Source: Strigops habroptila (Eukaryota; Chordata; Aves; Psittaciformes; Psittacidae). From it: a stretch of DNA of 64,000 bases. The stretch covers positions 16,572,992-16,636,991 of the forward strand of contig NC_044283.2 of NCBI RefSeq assembly GCF_004027225.2, read 5' to 3'. How positions within the stretch are numbered: position 1 is the stretch's first letter; every line of letters starts with the position of its first letter. Position numbers and translations under genes: made by a program. The notes beneath the pieces were generated by a model. The model searched no databases. It worked only from the letters and a program-made list of their open reading frames with translations, and was not told where the DNA came from. Below, piece by piece: positions 32,767 through 64,000 of this stretch.

Positions 32767-33392
32767 GCTCATACTTACATATCATCCTAATTTGTCAGGC
32801 TGATACAAGAATTGAAGTGCAACAGGAACATTACTTTGCAATGCTGACTGTACAAAACAGTGTATTAAACAAACCTGAAAGTGTTTCTATAATAATATAT
32901 TATAGCTTGCTATAAACATGCTATTCTTGGAGGCATACCACATGCTGTACAGCTTAAAATAAGTGTGACAAAAACCTATTAAAAACTTGAAAAATGACAT
33001 TATTATATACAGAAATTAAACAGCTGATGAAGCAAACGTATAAATCTACAGAAACTACCTAGAGAAGTAAGATCTTTTTTCAGCTGGAGCCATATTGACA
33101 GGACGTATCAGAGACCAAATTGCATATTGAATCTAACAGTGGAATGGCACAGTCTCTTGATTAAAAAGTCTTTTTTTTCTTCTTTTTTCACAATGGTTGT
33201 TACAAAATCATGTTTTTCAAAAATCCATGCCTATAACTCCATAGCAATTAGCTGTAAGAGTGCAGTTGTTCCTAATTATTTACTTGGAAATTACTTTTCT
33301 TCTTTTCCTAAACCATATATTGGATCATCATTCCCTAAAAGAAAACAGAAGCAGCTTTTCTAGTACTTCTGAGAAGTATGGAAGTATCTGCT

Positions 33393-59840
<26,448 letters not shown>

Positions 59841-62800
59841 CTATTGAATGAGAAAAATATTAGGAAATTCAAGTATATGGTAAATGGAAGCCATTAATTC
59901 AGTTACTATATTTACCAAGTTGTTAAACTGCTGCACTTTAGTGTTTTGCTGTTGTTTCCGCGTGTTGGGTTTTTTTCCACTAGGAACAGACTGGACAATT
60001 ATAAACAACAAAACCTTCTGAGAAGTATTCAGACAATGTGTTGGGTTTTTTTCCCCTCACTTTCAGTAACAGCTATAAATCTCAGAAATCAGTTTTTAGA
60101 GGATTTGAGTGAGCCTCTTATGACAATAAGCATTTTTTCAAAGAATTGATTTAAACCCTTTGATGCTTAATATTCTTCTAGAAAATGCAAAACAATAATT
60201 CTCATGACTATAACACAAATTGTTAGCCCAAGCAGGCTTCATCTGTTACCCATGACACACACCAAAGTCTCCTCACAGAAGCTGTTATACAAACATGCTA
60301 TTGCTTGGAAAAGAAAAAGCTATTAGAAGCCCAAAGTAGACTGAAGAGTTCAGAGTTAAACCTGGTAGATATGCATGTTAAGCTTAAAAGACAGTTTCAT
60401 GTAATTGCAAAACATAGTAACTGCTTTGAAAAAAACACAGCTTTTCAGGCCCCATTAGTACACAGGAGTTAATCCAGTTTCTACTGAACATAGTTATCTA
60501 ACTCAAGAAGAACAATACATTATGTATTAACATGTGTGGAGGCTGGTTGGTTGGTTGGTGGGGGTTGTTTTAGAGGGAAATTTTTGCTCTACAAAACTAG
60601 GTTTGGAATTTGTATACAAGGTATGACAGATACGTTCAGTCTGGGCTGAGCCCACAGAGGTTAATCAAAAGATTCCTAGATAATGTCTGAGAAAATAATA
60701 GTCTTAAGTACATAAATAAATCCAGAAAGAAGCCACAACTAATTCTTTAATTATACTAGAATTCTGGCACTGTCATCTTCAATCCTTCCTCAGGGAAAGC
60801 CTCCATTGAGAGACCAGTATCCATCTTGATGATAGGAAGTGACACAACTCTGCAGTCTGTGTTGTATAAACCCTGAGCATATCTCCAGAATTATTGAATT
60901 TGCTTAGTTATGTCGAACCATTTTTTGTGCTACCTATATATGGATTTCAGTTGCATTTCAGTCACCCATAAATGAAAGAAAACACAAAATACATCTTGTA
61001 TGTAGTGAACTTCCTCTCTGGCAGTAATGAATTAAGTACACATGCCTTAAAAAGCCACAAATGCAAAACGTGGTCTGGATACAGTTCTGGATAAGTATCT
61101 GACATAACATACTTATCAGTTATAAGTTATCAGAGAATAACAGCATCATATTCCAGAAGAAAAGCAGACAAGAAGTCATTGCCTTCATTTAGATACATAT
61201 GTTTTGGGGCTTTAGATTACATGCTGTTAATTTTTCTCTGATATTTTTAACTGTTTTTCCTTTGAAACAGAAATAGTTGCAACATACTGAGCAGATTCCT
61301 TCTCCCCACTAAAATCATTCTATGAACCTTACTTCACTGTTTGGGACACAGACATTAAAACTACCAGGAGAAGATTAATTCTGTCCACAGATTTAAAATG
61401 ACCAGTAATTAGTCTGGGCAACTCTGCAATTAACTAGGTCAGATGGTGATGATCACATTTCTGCGTTTCATTCTACCAGCAAAACAGAGATGAATATCCA
61501 CCCTTTCTGACTCAGACTTCCACTCTTGATGATTAATTTATCTAGTAAATGAGCACTGCCTGTCTCATATTATGCTGTGTTCAGGCTGACGGTGGCATTT
61601 GGATTCCTCTGAAGTCTGACTTCATCATAGAGATTTCCCAAATTCCACCAAGCATTAGACCATCACCAACATCTTCAGTGAGTTACCTAAAACGACGGAA
61701 GAAACTGGCCTCCCTGCTCTATTATTCCTACAGTTCTGTTCAATAGTGGCTAGAACCACAGTGAAGAATTTCGACTTGAAAATGCATGCTTTCAAATTTA
61801 ATCTTCAAGCTTGAGTGCTGAAACTGATTCCTCAGTATCTTAACCTTCTTAAGAGATTTAGGTTTTAGAGGGCTGCTGCTCTGTACTTTATGAAATTTAA
61901 GCCCCTCACACATGCTTTTCACTCCCGACCAAATATAGCTACTCTATTCCTATTCCAAGTACCTCATTTAAGAGACTGGAGTTATGTGAGATGAACCTGG
62001 GACTGGAAGGAAAAATACTGGAAAATTATTTCAGTATCTGTACCTTGTGAGTGTAAACACTGCTGGTCAATGTGGCGTAAAGCTCTTAACAGTTCTGTTC
62101 ATAAACAGCTTTTAAAAAGCAGCTCTAAAATTGATCAGTTTGACAATACAGACAGAATTGCTTTCAAATAAAAAGAGCACTACATTACTCTGAGTTACTA
62201 CCTATGGCTACCACAGAACTAGATAAAAACACTTTAAAATATTATGCTTATTCATGGATGAATCACTGTAAATCAACAAACACACATATGTAGACAATCA
62301 GAAAGGCCAAATTGTTTGATATCAGAGTCCTTTCTGTTCACCTTCCGCAGTGTCTGTCTTCGTGAAATTCTTGTATAACTCCTTAAGATCTCAAATATCC
62401 CCATAAATCTCAGGCTTTTACAGTCTTGGATGAGCTCAACTCCATCTCGTGAAGCTGTTTCAGATAGACAGCATGCAGGAAATAGAAGATTTGTATCTAT
62501 GCCCTCTGTCTGTCCATTTTTAGGTAGTCCAGATGAATTTTTAGTACAGAAGTGAAGTCAACAGTGTCAATAGAAGGATTAAAAAGGCCTTATTTATGTT
62601 TAATTCACTACTAATTTAGCTGTCTGGTTTTTGTTACATACCTAAAACATACAGAAGAACTTGATAGATTTATATCCCAGAAGTTTGATCTGTATTATGC
62701 TACAAAAATATGAACTAATGCATCCCATTAGCCTAAATAGTTTAAATACAGTGGTGACAGAATTCATTTGCCAAATGAACACTCCATTTTGTGAAAATGT

Positions 62801-64000
62801 TTCATTACATCCCAGATTTTTAAAGATCTTTAAGGCGTCTAAAATTGCAGACATGTTCACTGCTTTCAAAGGGTTGGGGTTTGGGGGCTTTTTTGTGTTT
62901 TGGTATGGTTTGGTTTTGTCCTTTTTGTTTGTTTGGGGTTTTTTTGTTTGTGGGTTGGGTTTTTTTATGATTCTAGATATTAATCTGAAGCTTTCCCCTT
63001 CCAAAATATCTTTTAAAATCTTGTTACAGATTATGATAAACCAATATTGTCCAATTGTACAATACATGCAGTAAACAAACAAATTCATCAAGGAAGTTTT
63101 CACTTAATTCCTGGTTTTTCAAAGTATTTCCTTACTTTAAATACAGTAGAATTTGGAAATCTTGCCAATATTGAATTGTTGGTTTAATTACAGCCCAGGG
63201 TGAAACAAATTTTCCCAATCAAATACATCTTTTTGTGGAGACAAATATTATAAGTTATTTAAAAACACAGTGTTTATTGCAGGTTTCGCCTTTGATGTAG
63301 ATCTTTTTGACAAACATAGATAAAATAAACTCTGTTTCTTCCTAATCCAGACTAAAGCATTGTAGAGACTGGATTAAGTTCTTACTGTCCTCTAGCTCAC
63401 AGGTGAGATTCGCATAGAGGAATTTTTAAAATGTAAAAATATTTCTTTACATGTTCTACATACTTTGCTAATTAAGAAGCATTCAGAACCCTCAGGCGTC
63501 CATGAATTAATAATACCAGTTTCTTCTACTGCAGGCACCAAGATTTAAGTTCTTTGCTGCTGTAAGCAAATTCAACAGTGGGAATACATGCGAAACTTTC
63601 ACAGAGCCTTTGCCACTACCATGTTAAGAAAAAGGCTGTTGCTTTTTTCTTCCCAGTTTATTATGTATGCACTTTGAGAAAAGCAAAGTACAGTATTCTA
63701 GGGGCTGTGGAGATTTCAGTTGCCTCGCAGTTTTCTCATCCTAATAATATGCAGTTCACACTCTTATTTTGTTATGACTAAAGATATTCTCAGAGAGTCA
63801 GTTTCAAGAACAGAGTCCATGATGAAGCCTCTAGAGCACTGTACCAGCATCTATCCTACCTCATACAGCCATTACGATTTTGAAAAATAAAGTATGAAAA
63901 GTGTTGGTCAACTACAGGAGGTGCAGAAGACCCTCACAAACAGTGGTAAAATGACAGATAAAGTTCAGTCTAGATAAATGTAATATAATGTACTTTAAAG
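59841..64000 (-). other. FAM184B: FAM184B intron 1 (partial)
   Basis: 4.2 kb to the right edge. I searched for the expected exon 1 end (KKIAQLTK before VIYALN) and did not find it, so exon 1 should lie beyond 64000. A GT/T-rich low-complexity stretch is at 62867-62967. No other feature is recognised. Confidence 0.75.
62867..62967 (+). repeat. T/G-rich low-complexity tract
   Basis: About 100 bases made almost only of T and G (runs such as GTTTGTTTGGGGTTTTTTTG). It creates an artificial Lys/Pro/Asn-rich frame on the minus strand. Confidence 0.85.

Larger units (their letters stand above)
30846..33392. other. MED28 and FAM184B convergent 3' regions
   Basis: 2.5 kb between two facing stop codons. 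MED28 has AATAAA at 30964-30969. FAM184B 3' UTR would read leftwards from 33392; a possible ATTAAA signal lies at 32761-32766 on the minus strand. A CR1 copy occupies 32150-32445. No further gene is recognised. Confidence 0.75.

Noticed and set aside
62642-63103. 153-codon minus-strand and 137-codon plus-strand frames
   Set aside because: Produced by the T/G-rich low-complexity tract (Lys/Pro/Asn repeats on the minus strand).
59841-64000. Search for FAM184B exon 1 within the window
   Set aside because: No segment encoding the conserved KIAQLTK end with a phase-0 donor was found.

Overview
This window is vertebrate nuclear DNA from a bird. The evidence is spliced genes with GT-AG introns, small introns, at least five fragments of the avian LINE CR1 ending in the typical ATTCTATG-like 3' tail, CpG-island promoters, and the gene order QDPR - CLRN2 - LAP3 - MED28 - FAM184B, which matches the block known from chicken chromosome 4 next to NCAPG/LCORL. 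The species cannot be told from the sequence alone. I see no endogenous retrovirus, LTR, DNA transposon, tRNA, rRNA or CRISPR array.

Layout. 1-6017 (minus): the 5' five exons of QDPR (dihydropteridine reductase); its last exons lie beyond the left edge. 6018-7205: CpG-rich divergent intergenic region. 7206-10008 (plus): complete three-exon CLRN2 (232 aa). 11471-27162 (plus): complete 13-exon LAP3 (519 aa), with a CpG-island promoter and a 1.8 kb antisense CR1 in intron 5. 28235-30845 (plus): complete four-exon MED28 (178 aa), with its own CpG island. 33393-59840 (minus): FAM184B, a long coiled-coil gene facing MED28 tail to tail. Thirteen exons join in one open frame apart from one TAG; the first exon lies beyond the right edge, leaving 59841-64000 as intron.

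The five genes are unrelated in function: tetrahydrobiopterin recycling, a hair-cell tetraspan protein, a zinc exopeptidase, a Mediator head subunit and a coiled-coil protein of unknown role. They are neighbours by conserved synteny, not parts of one pathway.

The most unusual part is FAM184B. An exon-like block at 54794-54987 still has splice-site-like ends but carries three in-frame stops, and its length breaks the frame. Its neighbours are both phase 0, so it can be skipped. A second exon (56041-56176) has a TAG at its fifth codon. The same TAG forms an AG that could act as a new 3' splice site and remove the stop with exactly five codons. An unbroken 68-nt pyrimidine tract precedes the acceptor downstream of the dead exon. 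Together these suggest a gene losing or re-splicing part of its coiled coil. Exon limits were read by eye from splice consensus, phase continuity and remembered family sequences; no alignment was run.
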